NCBI RefSeq assembly: GCF_028683095.1
Contig: NZ_JAJUBC010000010.1
Span: 1 to 64,000 of the forward strand
DNA from: Enterovibrio gelatinilyticus
Lineage (GTDB): Bacteria > Pseudomonadota > Gammaproteobacteria > Enterobacterales > Vibrionaceae
Direction of reading: 5' to 3'
Length of the DNA stretch: 64,000 nt
Shown here piece by piece: positions 10,814-19,912 of this stretch. Each line of letters opens with the position of its first letter. Position 1 is the stretch's first letter. Below the pieces are notes generated by a model. That model made no database searches, was not told where the DNA came from, and saw only the letters and a program-made list of their open reading frames with translations. The translations under genes were made by a program, and so were the position numbers.

Positions 10814-12718
10814 ATGAAATTTACTGATTTACGTGCATTTATCGACTATCTGGAATCTGTCGGTGAGCTCAAACGCATCTCTCATCCTGTCGACCCAAAT
10901 CAGGAAATGACAGAAATTGCCGATCGTGTATTACGAGATGGCGGCCCTGCTTTGTTGTTTGAAAACCCCGTGGGATATGACATTCCCGTGCTGGCGAATT
11001 TATTTGGTACTCCAAAGCGTGTTGCTATGGGAATGGGGCGAGAAGATGTCACGGCACTTCGTGAGGTAGGGAAGCTGCTCGCGTACCTTAAAGAGCCTGA
11101 GCCACCAAAAGGCTTTAAGGACGCGTTGGATAAATTGCCCGTGTTCAGGCAAGTGCTGAATATGCCAGCCAAAAAGCTTCGCAAAGCCTCTTGTCAGGAT
11201 ATTGTCTGGACAGGAGATGACGTCGATCTGGATAAAATCCCTGTTATGAGTTGTTGGCCGGGCGATGTAGCACCGTTGTTGACGTGGGGCCTGACGATTA
11301 CCAAGGGGCCAAACAAAAAACGCCAGAACCTTGGTATTTATCGCCAGCAAAAAATCGGTAAGAACAAAGTCATCATGCGCTGGCTTGCGCACCGTGGTGG
11401 TGCGTTGGATTTACGTGATTGGATGGAAACCCACCCAGGTGAACCATTTCCTGTCACCGTGGCGTACGGCGCAGATCCCGCCACCATTCTTGGTGCGGTC
11501 ACGCCAGTGCCAGATACTTTGTCAGAATATGCCTTCGCAGGATTACTTCGTGGCAGCAAAACCGAAGTGGTCAAAAGTTTAAGTAATGACTTAGACGTGC
11601 CAGCCAGTGCAGAAATTGTTATGGAAGGCTACATTGACCCGAATGAGTATGCTGATGAAGGCCCTTATGGCGACCACACCGGTTACTACAACGAAGTAGA
11701 ACGTCATCATGTGTTTACTGTGACGCACATTACCATGCGTCAAAAACCGATTTATCACAGTACTTATACAGGCCGTCCACCGGATGAACCAGCAGTGCTT
11801 GGCGTCGCATTGAACGAAGTATTTGTGCCTATTTTGCAAAAGCAATTTCCCGAGATTGTGGATTTCTATCTGCCGCCGGAAGGCTGTTCTTACCGCATGG
11901 CGGTAGTGAGCATGAAGAAGCAATACCCAGGACATGCTAAGCGCGTGATGATGGGCGTGTGGTCTTTCCTTCGTCAATTTATGTACACAAAATACGTCAT
12001 TGTGGTGGATGAAGATGTTGATACACGTGATTGGAACAGCGTGATTAACGCCATGACCACTCGCATGGATCCGCAAAGAGACACTCTGCTAATAGAAAAC
12101 ACGCCGATCGACTCATTAGATTTTGCGTCGCCAGTGGTGGGGCTAGGCTCAAAAATGGGTCTAGATGCAACCATCAAATGGGAAGCCGAGACCATTAACT
12201 CACCTGTGCCTAACGAAACCAAGTCAGATGAAGCTGTTCTTGATGCGGCGCTTAGTGCGGTACGTGAGCAGTATCCAGAGATTGTCGAACTCTATTTACC
12301 ACCGGAAGCGAATGCGAGCCAGATGGCACTTGTGACTATCAAGAAGGAAGCGGTAGGACAAGGTCCTCGGGTGATGGAAGGTCTTTGGACCCAGCTAGGG
12401 CCGATCACTGACCTGAAATTTGTCATGGTGTTTGATGAGGGTGATGTCAACGTACGCGACTGGAACGATGTAATTTGGGCAATAACCACCCGAATGGATC
12501 CTGCTCGTGATACCCTATTTAGCTGTACTCGCTCGCTAGATACGCAGGCTGACTCTGATCAAGAGGCGTCGCCAGTTGCGCTGGGCGGGTCTAAAATGGG
12601 GTTAGATGCCACCAATAAATGGCAAGGTGAATCGACCCGAGAGTGGGGAACACCGATTGCTAAAGATCCGCAAATTGTCGTGAGCGTCGATAAAATGTGG
12701 GACAAACTGGGTATTTAG
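10814..12718 (+). CDS. ubiD: 4-hydroxy-3-polyprenylbenzoate decarboxylase with duplicated C-terminal domain
   Basis: Prenylated-FMN-dependent decarboxylase of ubiquinone synthesis. The N-terminal and central parts follow E. coli UbiD closely ([41 protein letters not shown]). The protein is 634 residues, against about 497 in E. coli, because the C-terminal domain occurs twice. Copy 1 spans about residues 344-460 ([11 protein letters not shown] to [14 protein letters not shown]) and copy 2 about residues 485-610 ([11 protein letters not shown] to [13 protein letters not shown]). Copy 2 then carries the normal enzyme C-terminus. Longer UbiD forms may be common in Vibrionaceae; I cannot confirm that here. 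The frame is uninterrupted, so it is not a sequencing frameshift. Followed after 3 bp by the ferredoxin gene. Confidence 0.95.
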   Translation: MKFTDLRAFIDYLESVGELKRISHPVDPNQEMTEIADRVLRDGGPALLFENPVGYDIPVLANLFGTPKRVAMGMGREDVTALREVGKLLAYLKEPEPPKGFKDALDKLPVFRQVLNMPAKKLRKASCQDIVWTGDDVDLDKIPVMSCWPGDVAPLLTWGLTITKGPNKKRQNLGIYRQQKIGKNKVIMRWLAHRGGALDLRDWMETHPGEPFPVTVAYGADPATILGAVTPVPDTLSEYAFAGLLRGSKTEVVKSLSNDLDVPASAEIVMEGYIDPNEYADEGPYGDHTGYYNEVERHHVFTVTHITMRQKPIYHSTYTGRPPDEPAVLGVALNEVFVPILQKQFPEIVDFYLPPEGCSYRMAVVSMKKQYPGHAKRVMMGVWSFLRQFMYTKYVIVVDEDVDTRDWNSVINAMTTRMDPQRDTLLIENTPIDSLDFASPVVGLGSKMGLDATIKWEAETINSPVPNETKSDEAVLDAALSAVREQYPEIVELYLPPEANASQMALVTIKKEAVGQGPRVMEGLWTQLGPITDLKFVMVFDEGDVNVRDWNDVIWAITTRMDPARDTLFSCTRSLDTQADSDQEASPVALGGSKMGLDATNKWQGESTREWGTPIAKDPQIVVSVDKMWDKLGI

Positions 12719-12721
12719 TCC

Positions 12722-13000
12722 GTGTTTAAAGTAAACCTAATGCCAGCAGGAACTGAGTTTGAGGTTCCTGCTCACCAAACACTATTACAAGGCGCGCTCA
12801 GCGCAGGAATAGCATTTCCTAACCGTTGTCAGATCGGTGCTTGTGCAACTTGTCTTTGCAGGTTGATAGAAGGTGATGTGCGTTATCATCTAGAGCCTAT
12901 GCTCACCGAACAAGAAAAAGAGCAAGGCTGGATATTTGCCTGTCAGGCCATTCCTAGCAGTGATCTGGTGGTTAGTTTTGAGGAAAGCGATGACTATTAA
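12722..13000 (+). CDS. Plant-type 2Fe-2S ferredoxin
   Basis: A 92-residue electron carrier of the [2Fe-2S] plant/adrenodoxin-like fold. The cluster ligands are Cys36, Cys41, Cys44 and Cys74 in the pattern C-x4-C-x2-C-x29-C. It starts with GTG at 12722, three bases after the ubiD stop, and its end overlaps the fre start by 11 bases, so ubiD, this gene and fre are translationally packed in one operon. A ferredoxin next to a ferredoxin/flavin-reductase-type enzyme suggests the two proteins exchange electrons, but the acceptor is unknown. No signal peptide, so cytoplasmic. Confidence 0.92.
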   Translation: MFKVNLMPAGTEFEVPAHQTLLQGALSAGIAFPNRCQIGACATCLCRLIEGDVRYHLEPMLTEQEKEQGWIFACQAIPSSDLVVSFEESDDY

Positions 13001-13709
13001 ATGTGAAGTAACGTCAGTGTCGTCACTGACCAATAACACCTATCGAATTTTATTAAAGCCAGAGCAGCCTGTGAGCTACAAAGCGGGTCAATACCTGCTT
13101 GCTGTGATGGGCGAGAAAGACAAACGTCCGTTCTCGATCGCGAGCAGCCCTTGTCGTCAAAATGGTCATGAGCTTGAGTTACACATCGGTGCGGCGGAAG
13201 AAAACGCTTATGCGATGGACGTGGTAAAAGCGGCTAAGCAGACTTTTGAGCAAGGCGACAACTCTTTTACTATCGAAGCCCCTCATGGTGATGCTTGGCT
13301 TCGTGAAGAGCGTCAACGTCCACTGATCTTGATTGCTGGTGGAACGGGTTTTTCCTACGTGCGCAGTATGGTCGATCATTGCCTGAGCCAAGGTTTCTCA
13401 CAACCTATTTTCCTTTACTGGGGTGGTCGTGATATGAGCCAGCTTTATGCCAATGACGAAATGGAAGCCTTGGCGTTGAAAAACCGCCAGCTTACCTACA
13501 TTCCTGTGGTGGAAAATGCCCCGGAAGGATGGCAAGGCAAGCAAGGTAATGTGTTGCAGGCAGTGATGGAAGATTTTGTCTCGCTGCCAGCGTACGATGT
13601 TTACATCGCAGGTCGCTTTGAGATGGCGGGTGCGGCGCGAGAGATGTTCTGCACCGAGCGTGGCGCAGAGCGCGATCACCTATTTGCGGATGCGTTTGCA
13701 TTTCTGTAA
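12990..13709 (+). CDS. fre: NAD(P)H-flavin reductase
   Basis: Reduces free FMN, FAD or riboflavin with NAD(P)H. The 239-residue product starts [12 protein letters not shown] at 12990, which matches E. coli Fre (233 residues). It has the flavin-binding RPFSIAS motif, the nucleotide-binding [11 protein letters not shown] motif, and the family C-terminus LFADAFAFL. The open frame continues upstream inside the ferredoxin gene, but homology and AGGAAAG before the ATG fix the start. Gene order ubiD-fre is conserved in E. coli. The reduced FMN it makes is the kind of substrate UbiX needs to make the UbiD cofactor, giving a plausible reason for the linkage. Confidence 0.95.
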   Translation: MTIKCEVTSVSSLTNNTYRILLKPEQPVSYKAGQYLLAVMGEKDKRPFSIASSPCRQNGHELELHIGAAEENAYAMDVVKAAKQTFEQGDNSFTIEAPHGDAWLREERQRPLILIAGGTGFSYVRSMVDHCLSQGFSQPIFLYWGGRDMSQLYANDEMEALALKNRQLTYIPVVENAPEGWQGKQGNVLQAVMEDFVSLPAYDVYIAGRFEMAGAAREMFCTERGAERDHLFADAFAFL

Positions 13710-13728
13710 ACACAGAAGAGCACAGCAT

Positions 13729-13757
13729 AAAAAACACCGCCATTTGGCGGTGTTTTT
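13729..13757. terminator. Bidirectional terminator after fre
   Basis: AACACCGCC and GGCGGTGTT pair around ATTT, with A-run and T-run on the two sides. It separates fre from the convergent transporter gene. Confidence 0.9.
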
Positions 13758-13808
13758 GTTTGGAAAGCGATAACACGTTTAAGTCTGTATTTGTGCTTAT
13801 GATTGCAC

Positions 13809-14684
13809 TTAGGCGAGCGAGGACGCCTCAATTTTCTTCTTCACCCACGTTTCATTGATCCAAAGTGACGCCAATATCACCGCACCTCCCATCGCAAGCG
13901 TTCCCAAATCCGCATCGCGGTTCCAGATAAGCACATTGACCACAATACCTGCTGGCACTAACGCATTGTTCATGACAGCTAACGCCCCCGCATTGACCAG
14001 CGTTGCACCTTTGTTCCAAAGGAAATAACCCAATCCAGATGCGATCGCACCAAGGTAAATCAAAATGCCCCACTGCGTCGATGTGGTTGGTAGTTTGTCT
14101 GTGTTACCCAGTAGTAAGAAAGCGGGTAGGGCAACGCACAATGCGCCGATGTAGAAGAGCCCAAATACAGTATGCTGCGGCAGACTATCTTCAGAGCGCT
14201 CCATCACGACTTTGTAGCTGACCTGTCCGATAGCAAAACAAAGGTTGGCGCCCTGAACAATCAAAAAGCCCTGCATGAAGTTAGGGTTGATCGAGGCAAA
14301 CTTGATTAGCACTGCGCCAAGTACAGCCAATGCGGCGGTCATGAGGTACCAAGGTGAAAAACGGCGATGCAACAAGTCATACGTCAGCGTGACATAAACT
14401 GGCGTGAAAACCGTGAACAGTAAGACTTCAGGAACGGACAGATACAAAAAGGATTGATAGTAAAAGCAATACATCAACCCCAGTTGGATGCCGCCAATCG
14501 CCATGAGCTTGAGCATAAGCGGACGAGGTACGCCTTTGAGACGTAAGAATGGTAGAAAAACCACCGCCGCCAACGCCACCCGAGTGACCACAGAAAACCA
14601 AGCATCAACCTGCCCAGCCAAGTAAACGCCAATTAGGCTAAATGAAAAGGCCCACAGGAGTGTGATAAACGCGAGATAACCCAT
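13809..14684 (-). CDS. EamA/DMT-superfamily membrane transporter
   Basis: Inner-membrane protein of the drug/metabolite transporter superfamily; these export metabolites, amino acids or drugs. The 291-residue product has about ten hydrophobic segments arranged as two EamA repeats, with the second beginning near GFLIVQGANLCFAIGQVSYKV. The substrate cannot be read from the sequence. I placed the start at the ATG ending at 14684 (MGYLAFITLLW), preceded by AGGGATC, rather than an ATG 18 codons upstream lacking a membrane-protein-like beginning. It is monocistronic and convergent with fre. Confidence 0.88.
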   Translation of the reverse strand: MGYLAFITLLWAFSFSLIGVYLAGQVDAWFSVVTRVALAAVVFLPFLRLKGVPRPLMLKLMAIGGIQLGLMYCFYYQSFLYLSVPEVLLFTVFTPVYVTLTYDLLHRRFSPWYLMTAALAVLGAVLIKFASINPNFMQGFLIVQGANLCFAIGQVSYKVVMERSEDSLPQHTVFGLFYIGALCVALPAFLLLGNTDKLPTTSTQWGILIYLGAIASGLGYFLWNKGATLVNAGALAVMNNALVPAGIVVNVLIWNRDADLGTLAMGGAVILASLWINETWVKKKIEASSLA

Positions 14685-14787
14685 AACGATCCCTATTTGG
14701 TAGTAAATTGCCGCAAAGTGTACCCGAAATTGCAGCAATAGGTAGGGATCGTCAATCTGGACGGAGCAGAGGGTCGAGTCAGAGCGA

Positions 14788-15213
14788 TCAGTTTGGCAGT
14801 GGCACCATGAGCATGTCGACAGGCGTCTTATTTATCAGCTGTTTGGCAGACGAAATTAAGGTGCTCCAAAAATCCTGATGATGACCACAGATCACCAGAT
14901 CAATGCCGAAGTGTTGAATGGACTCGGTGATCTCTTCTGCTAAATCACCACTGGCAACCAAGGTGTTTGTCACTGGCACATCAACATGTTTCGCGAGCGT
15001 ATTAAGCTGCGATTGTGCTTCATCAATGATGTGGTTGCGCGTTTCAACCATGTTGACGTCAATCAGCCCAGTGTAAAGCTGAGCGTAATTCACATCGATG
15101 TGGATCAATGACAGCTTTGCCCCCAATGGCTTTGCAAGCGCAGCTCCTTTTTGCACCAAAGATTCGCTATCTGCGGACAGGTCAACAGCGACCAAAATGT
15201 GTTTATAGCTCAT
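14788..15213 (-). CDS. uspA: Universal stress protein A
   Basis: Small cytoplasmic stress protein of the Usp fold, induced in many bacteria by growth arrest. The 141-residue product begins MSYKHILVAVDLSADSE and contains HIDVNYAQLYTGLIDVN and VICGHHQDFWSTLISSAKQL, almost the E. coli UspA sequence. UspA proper lacks the ATP-binding glycine motif of the UspFG group, as here. TAGGAG seven bases before the ATG is a good ribosome-binding site. It is divergent from ftnA and uspB, a grouping that joins two universal stress genes. Confidence 0.95.
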   Translation of the reverse strand: MSYKHILVAVDLSADSESLVQKGAALAKPLGAKLSLIHIDVNYAQLYTGLIDVNMVETRNHIIDEAQSQLNTLAKHVDVPVTNTLVASGDLAEEITESIQHFGIDLVICGHHQDFWSTLISSAKQLINKTPVDMLMVPLPN

Positions 15214-15498
15214 AGCCTAACTCCTAAAAGGTTCTCATTGAGGCTTGCTAGCGTGGTTCGAGAGCCTTGTGTTTATTTTGCGTTGTGGTGCTCGTAGAAC
15301 TGACCGAAAGCAGTTCAGTGTTTACTAGCAATGAAATCTGATCAGAAATTACCACTGTCTCCAAAGCAAGACTGTAGCAGAGATCCCAATGCCAGAGAGC
15401 ACCATAAGAACTTATTACTCAAGAGGCATTGTGAGGGTTGAAATACAAACGCTTGCCAGACAAAATGCCCATTATATTGAAGAGAAGGGATACAGTTC

Positions 15499-16026
15499 AT
15501 GCTAGCAAAACCAATGATTGACCAACTGAATGCTCAGATTAATTTGGAGTTTTTTTCATCAAATCTATACTTACAAATGAGTGCTTGGTGTGAAGACAGA
15601 GGGTTTGAAGGTGCAGCGCAGTTTATGCGTAAGCATGCGCAAGAAGAAATGGAGCATATGCAGCGCTTATTCACTTACGTGAGCGAGACAGGTGCAATGC
15701 CAATTCTTGGCACGATTGAAGCGCCGCGTCACCATTTTGAATCACTCGGCGAAGTGTTTCGTGAAACGTACAAACATGAGCAACTCATTACTGAGAAAAT
15801 TAACCATTTGGCACATGTGGCGTTCACCACGCAGGATTATTCTACGTTCAACTTCCTGCAATGGTATGTCGCCGAGCAACACGAAGAAGAAAAATTATTC
15901 AAAAGTGTTATCGACAAAATTGAACTGGTAGGGGAAGACGGAAAAGCCCTGTTCTTCATTGATAAAGATTTGGCAGAGATGGCAAAACAAGCGCCTACTT
16001 CTGTGATGGATAGCCCCGTGGCGTAA
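15499..16026 (+). CDS. ftnA: Non-heme ferritin
   Basis: Iron-storage protein that forms a 24-subunit shell and oxidises Fe(II). The 175-residue four-helix product has ferroxidase ligands at Glu17, Glu50 and His53 (in NLEFFSSN and QEEMEHMQ), and YVAEQHEEE later in the chain supplies further sites. There is no haem methionine typical of bacterioferritin. A GAGAAGGG-like sequence precedes the ATG. It is divergent from uspA with 285 bp between, which must hold both promoters, and lies 56 bp before uspB on the same strand. Confidence 0.96.
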   Translation: MLAKPMIDQLNAQINLEFFSSNLYLQMSAWCEDRGFEGAAQFMRKHAQEEMEHMQRLFTYVSETGAMPILGTIEAPRHHFESLGEVFRETYKHEQLITEKINHLAHVAFTTQDYSTFNFLQWYVAEQHEEEKLFKSVIDKIELVGEDGKALFFIDKDLAEMAKQAPTSVMDSPVA

Positions 16027-16082
16027 CACTATTATCGTGTCTTCGCTCGGGCTTCCCATCGTTAATAATGGGAGATGAAACC

Positions 16083-16424
16083 ATGAGCGGAGACGCCTTA
16101 ATTATTGCAATTTTTTTCGTCGCGCTAGCGAACATACTGCGCTATTTGAGTTCGCTTCGGGCGCTACTCGTGATGATGCGTGAAGCCAATCCGTTGCTGT
16201 ATCAGCAAATGAACCGTGGTAGTAGTAACTTTTTCTCCTCTCAGGGCGACATCAGCCGCCAAAAGCGATTGTTTCACTATATTCGCTGTCAGGAATATCT
16301 CCATCACCATGATGGGGCATTTATTGCTAAGTGCAATAAAGTCAGACACTTGTTCATTCTATCGACCGCCCTTGTACTCGCTTTGATTTTTTCACTCTTT
16401 TTTGTGGCGTTCACTGGTCTTTAA
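16083..16424 (+). CDS. uspB: Universal stress protein B
   Basis: Small inner-membrane protein of the UspB family; in E. coli it is sigma-S dependent and needed for ethanol resistance in stationary phase. The 113-residue product has an N-terminal membrane segment, the conserved RYLSSLRALLVMMREANPLLYQ stretch in part, and a second membrane segment at the C-terminus (FILSTALVLALIFSLFF). GGAG at 16071-16074 lies eight bases before the ATG at 16083, so I prefer it to an ATG five codons upstream. It follows ftnA on the same strand and could be cotranscribed. Confidence 0.93.
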   Translation: MSGDALIIAIFFVALANILRYLSSLRALLVMMREANPLLYQQMNRGSSNFFSSQGDISRQKRLFHYIRCQEYLHHHDGAFIAKCNKVRHLFILSTALVLALIFSLFFVAFTGL

Positions 16425-16444
16425 GTTCCTTCTTAGCGCATAAC

Positions 16445-16478
16445 AAAAAAACGCCGACAGATGTTGGCGTTTTTTTTG
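16445..16478 (+). terminator. Terminator after uspB
   Basis: AACGCC...GGCGTT stem with flanking A-run and a run of eight T: rho-independent terminator. Confidence 0.85.
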
Positions 16479-16525
16479 ATACCCTCTTTACCAAGAAAAA
16501 CATCGATAAATGAAAGGACAACGAC

Positions 16526-17650
16526 GTGGATGGATTTTTGGCGTGGTGGCGCTCGAGTTCGGAAGAGCTCAATTTTGCTTGGCTTGAACATATTGCAGTA
16601 CTACTCGCGATGGCAGCGTTTGCATGGCTTGTTTGGCGAGTTGTGTTTGGGCGCTTGGTCGCGATATCGATGAAAACCAAAACGGAATGGGACACCATCA
16701 TGCTGCAATCGGTCAGCGTTCCCATCAGTGTATTGATTTGGTTGTGGCCCTCTAGTTTTGTGCTGGACAGCGTAATAGCCGTCACTGAAAAAACAGGTGA
16801 GAGTTGGCTGTTTATCTCCAGGAGAGTGATGGTATTCGCTGTCATTCTTTGGATCATGTTGCGCTTGGTTAATCGCATTGAAGCCTACTTGATGAAATCC
16901 GATACTCGCGACCAAACTACCGTGTCTGCCATGGGACATGTGCTGCGCTTGCTCCTAGCGGTTATCGGCGTACTGACGGCATTGCAGGCGTTTGGGATTA
17001 GCTTGACGGGGTTGCTGACCTTTGGCGGTGTTGGCGGGTTAATTGTTGGCCTTGCAGCGAAAGACTTACTGTCAAACTTCTTTGGCGGTTTGATGATCTA
17101 CTTTGACCGTCCTTTTAGCGTTGGGGATTGGATTAGCTCACCTGATAGAAATATAGAAGGAACGGTTGAGCGCATTGGTATGCGCATGACCATGATACGC
17201 ACCTTTGAAAGTCGCCCGTTATACGTACCCAACTCTGTTTTCAGTAGCATTGTGGTACAAAACCCTTCACGAATGCAGCATCGACGTATCAATGAAACCA
17301 TCGGGCTTCGTTACAAAGATGCCAGCAAGATGGCGGCCATTGTGGCGGATGTTAAAGTCATGCTCGAGACACATCCTGACATAGAACAACGTTCAACCTT
17401 GATGGTGAACTTCGATGCTTTTGCTGGTTCATCGCTGAACTTCTTTATTTATACGTTTACCAAGACCGTCAATTGGGCGCGTTACCATGAAGTCAAACAA
17501 GACGTGATGCTGAAGATTGTTGAAATTGTTCATGCACATGGCGCTGACTTTGCCTTCCCATCACGCACCATCTCCTTTGATAAAGACGAGGCTATCGAGG
17601 CTGCCATCCCCGTGCCTGAGGCCATTGGCGGCACATCAAATACGCCATGA
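16526..17650 (+). CDS. MscS-family mechanosensitive channel
   Basis: Inner-membrane channel of the small-conductance mechanosensitive family, which releases solutes on hypo-osmotic shock. The 374-residue product has four to five membrane segments, and the pore-lining third helix lies in GLLTFGGVGGLIVGLAAKDL. The following beta domain begins DRPFSVGDWI, the standard MscS signature. The N-terminal extra segments resemble YnaI/YbdG-type paralogues rather than MscS itself (286 residues). It starts with GTG at 16526, seven bases after AAAGGA. It stands alone between two terminator-like hairpins. Confidence 0.93.
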   Translation: MDGFLAWWRSSSEELNFAWLEHIAVLLAMAAFAWLVWRVVFGRLVAISMKTKTEWDTIMLQSVSVPISVLIWLWPSSFVLDSVIAVTEKTGESWLFISRRVMVFAVILWIMLRLVNRIEAYLMKSDTRDQTTVSAMGHVLRLLLAVIGVLTALQAFGISLTGLLTFGGVGGLIVGLAAKDLLSNFFGGLMIYFDRPFSVGDWISSPDRNIEGTVERIGMRMTMIRTFESRPLYVPNSVFSSIVVQNPSRMQHRRINETIGLRYKDASKMAAIVADVKVMLETHPDIEQRSTLMVNFDAFAGSSLNFFIYTFTKTVNWARYHEVKQDVMLKIVEIVHAHGADFAFPSRTISFDKDEAIEAAIPVPEAIGGTSNTP

Positions 17651-17678
17651 GTGGTAAACTCACTGGCTCAAGGTGATC

Positions 17679-17700
17679 AGGGCGGCTACAATGCCGCCCT
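17679..17700 (+). terminator. Stem-loop after the MscS-family gene (weak terminator)
   Basis: AGGGCGGC and GCCGCCCT form a perfect 8-bp stem around TACAAT, but only ATTTG follows, so terminator function is doubtful. Confidence 0.3.
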
Positions 17701-17739
17701 ATTTGAAACCAGACCGAATTGAAGCAGTAGAGTGTAGTG

Positions 17740-18924
17740 ATGAAGCAAGTTGATGTGGTGATCATTGGTGCAGGTGCCGCAGGCCTGATGTGCGCCGCGC
17801 AAGCAGGTAAGCGCGGTCGTTCCGTGCTGGTGGTCGACAATGGCAAAAAACCGGGACGAAAAATTCTTATCTCCGGTGGTGGTCGTTGCAACTTCACCAA
17901 CTACGACGTCACAGCGGCGAACTTTGTTTGTCGTAACCCGCACTTTGCTAAATCGGCATTGGCGCAATATAGCCAGTGGGATTTCTTCTCCATGGTTAAT
18001 GAGCATGGCATTGCGTGGGAAGAGCGCGATCACGGCCAATTGTTTTGCATTGATTCGGCGAAAGATATCGTCGAAATGCTGCTAAAAGAGTGTAATTTAC
18101 CGAATGTTGAGCAGCGTTACCGTTGTGACGTGCATGACATCGAAAAAACAGACGAAGGTTTTACCTTAAAACTGGATACCGACACCGTAGCTTGCCAATC
18201 ACTGGTCGTTGCTACCGGAGGGTTGTCCATGCCTAAATTGGGTGCGACGCCGTTTGGCTATCAAATCGCGGAACAATTTGGCCTAGCGCGAATCCCTACC
18301 ACCGCTGGCTTAGTACCGTTCACGCTGCATGATAAAGACAAAGCGGCGTTTTCCGATCTGTCAGGCATTGCGATACCGGTTACTGTCACGTCAGAAAACG
18401 ACGTGACGTTTAAAGAAAACCTCTTGTTCACCCATCGTGGTCTGTCTGGCCCTGTTGTGCTGCAAATCAGCTCTTACTGGGTGCCAGGAGAGAAGGTGAC
18501 GGTGAACCTGCTGCCGGATTTGGACGTGGTAGACACATTGAATGCCATGCGAGAGAAGCATCCTGCTCAGAGCTTGAAGAATAGCTTGTCCCGCTTACTG
18601 CCTAAGCGCTTGGTTGAAGCGATGATCACGCGCGGTGATATTGAAGATAAACCGCTTAAGCAGTTAAATCCGAAAGACATTGAAAAGCTCGCAGAGTACC
18701 TGCACCAATGGAACATTGCGCCTAACGGCACTGAAGGCTACCGCACGGCGGAAGTGACCTTAGGTGGCGTGGATACAGACGAATTATCATCAAAAACCAT
18801 GGAGACAAAGAATGTCTCTGGGCTTTATTTTGTTGGCGAAGTCATGGATGTATCAGGCTGGTTAGGTGGCTATAATTTTCAGTGGGCTTGGAGCTCAGGT
18901 TGGGTTGCAGGGCAACATGTTTGA
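17740..18924 (+). CDS. yhiN: YhiN/HI0933-family FAD-dependent oxidoreductase
   Basis: Flavoprotein of the HI0933/BaiN family; the physiological substrate is not established in most bacteria. The 394-residue product has the dinucleotide motif IIGAGAAGLMCA at the N-terminus, the family signature GRKILISGGGRCNFTN, and the FAD-closing C-terminal motif GEVMDVSGWLGGYNFQWAWS in part. A GTG codon lies directly before the ATG at 17740; I use the ATG. Length matches E. coli YhiN (about 400). It is monocistronic, with a hairpin and then the cspA leader downstream. Confidence 0.92.
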   Translation: MKQVDVVIIGAGAAGLMCAAQAGKRGRSVLVVDNGKKPGRKILISGGGRCNFTNYDVTAANFVCRNPHFAKSALAQYSQWDFFSMVNEHGIAWEERDHGQLFCIDSAKDIVEMLLKECNLPNVEQRYRCDVHDIEKTDEGFTLKLDTDTVACQSLVVATGGLSMPKLGATPFGYQIAEQFGLARIPTTAGLVPFTLHDKDKAAFSDLSGIAIPVTVTSENDVTFKENLLFTHRGLSGPVVLQISSYWVPGEKVTVNLLPDLDVVDTLNAMREKHPAQSLKNSLSRLLPKRLVEAMITRGDIEDKPLKQLNPKDIEKLAEYLHQWNIAPNGTEGYRTAEVTLGGVDTDELSSKTMETKNVSGLYFVGEVMDVSGWLGGYNFQWAWSSGWVAGQHV

Positions 18925-18986
18925 TGTGTGACCGTCACGGATCATGACTGACGGGTTTGGACGTAACTAATTGAAAAACAATCAAG

Positions 18987-19009
18987 ATGGAGTCTTTTTA
19001 AGGCTCCAT
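18987..19009 (+). terminator. Stem-loop after yhiN
   Basis: ATGGAGTCTT pairs with AAGGCTCCAT around TTT with one G-U pair. No T-run follows, so its role as terminator is uncertain. Confidence 0.35.
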
Positions 19010-19075
19010 TAATGTGATGAAACACAGCTTTTTTTCTACGCGCTGACACGATGTTTTAAACCCTCAAAATAAACC

Positions 19076-19287
19076 TTTACAAAAATAACTGTTCGAGTAT
19101 TATTCACCTCGCTCTGTTGTGCAGGGTTATTAATGAAACACGAAAGTAAAAGTAAAAATTCAGTTTGCCTTCCATTGTTGTGCCCTCTGCGTTTCCCTTA
19201 GCTTCATCGTAACATTCAATAATTCAGGTTCTCAGTGCATCGCATTATTGCGAATTTCTTATGAATTAATAAATTAAGGGACACACA
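19076..19287 (+). promoter_or_regulatory. cspA promoter and long 5' leader
   Basis: TTTACA at 19076-19081 and TATTAT at 19098-19103, 16 bases apart, match sigma-70 elements at five of six positions each. Transcription from there would give a leader of about 178 bases with no gene in it. Cold-inducible cspA genes have long structured leaders of this size (159 bases in E. coli) that act as RNA thermosensors. AAGGG lies nine bases before the ATG. The rest of the 363-bp gap holds only the yhiN hairpin. Confidence 0.6.
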
Positions 19288-19500
19288 ATGTCTAACAAAA
19301 CAACTGGTCTGGTAAAGTGGTTTAACGAAGAGAAAGGTTTCGGTTTCATCACTCAAGACAACGGCGGTGCTGACGTATTCGTTCACTTCCGTGCAATCGC
19401 TTCTGAAGGCTTCAAGACTCTGTCTGAAGGTCAGAAAGTATCTTTCGAAGTTGAGCAAGGCCAAAAAGGCCCACAAGCTGCGAACGTAGTAGCTCTATAA
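19288..19500 (+). CDS. cspA: CspA-family cold shock protein
   Basis: Single-stranded RNA/DNA-binding protein that melts mRNA structure at low temperature. The 70-residue product is one cold-shock domain with RNP1 KGFGFITQ and RNP2 VFVHFRAI. It ends [10 protein letters not shown], as in Vibrio and E. coli CspA. The long leader upstream suggests a cold-inducible member rather than a constitutive one such as CspC or CspE; this is inference. Codon use looks optimised, consistent with high expression. It is followed at once by a strong terminator. Confidence 0.93.
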   Translation: MSNKTTGLVKWFNEEKGFGFITQDNGGADVFVHFRAIASEGFKTLSEGQKVSFEVEQGQKGPQAANVVAL

Positions 19501-19510
19501 TTTCGAAAGA

Positions 19511-19542
19511 AGACGCAGATGGTTATCCATCTGCGTTTTTTT
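19511..19542 (+). terminator. Terminator after cspA
   Basis: GACGCAGATGG pairs with CCATCTGCGTT around TTAT, followed by seven T residues. Confidence 0.92.
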
Positions 19543-19762
19543 ATGTCTAAAATTCGCCAAATCCACTATATATACCTTCTTCGTAATACTTTCTAACGCT
19601 TCTCAATCTCCTGTTTAAATTCTCTTCATGTGCTTCTTTGCGCAATTTCAGTCGATATTTTTATCCCAATTATATTTATTAGCCGCTTATATTTATGCCG
19701 CTATTTCGATAAGTCGTTTAGCCACTTAACGCAACGAACTGCGTGTTAAGCGGTATTATGAA

Positions 19763-19792
19763 CAAAAAAGGCGCTACCCGAAGGCAGCACCC
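19763..19792 (-). terminator. Minus-strand terminator with UUCG loop
   Basis: On the minus strand GGTGCTGCC, TTCG, GGTAGCGCC, then TTTTTTG: a stem with two G-U pairs closed by a UUCG tetraloop. It lies 108 bp beyond the aldehyde dehydrogenase stop and immediately after the possible gene remnant. Between it and the cspA terminator (19543-19762) I see only AT-rich sequence. Confidence 0.75.
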
Positions 19793-19828
19793 ATTTGCGA
19801 TGATGTGATGATATCTGCTCGAAGGGAC

Positions 19829-19912
19829 TTAACCGAAATAATACGAAACACAGTTACCAAAAGGGTCTGTTGTTGCAGACCAGACCCTTGGGCGTAAATC
19901 TATCGCAAAAAC
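19829..19912 (-). pseudogene. Possible 3' remnant of a VOC (glyoxalase-type) gene
   Basis: On the minus strand, overlapping the last codons of the aldehyde dehydrogenase gene in another frame, a short open stretch reads VWSATTDPFGNCVSYYFG and then a TAA at 19829-19831. The segment DPFGN is typical of C-termini of vicinal-oxygen-chelate proteins. The frame is closed by a stop about 28 codons upstream and has no usable start. A terminator follows shortly after, as expected for a real gene end. This could be the tail of a gene removed by deletion; it could also be chance. Confidence 0.3.

Noticed and set aside
19859-19888. AAGGGTCTG...CAGACCCTT hairpin resembling the MITE end (GGGTCTGTTG)
   Set aside because: Only about ten bases are shared with the MITE end and they fall in the possible VOC coding remnant; chance similarity is more likely than a second element.
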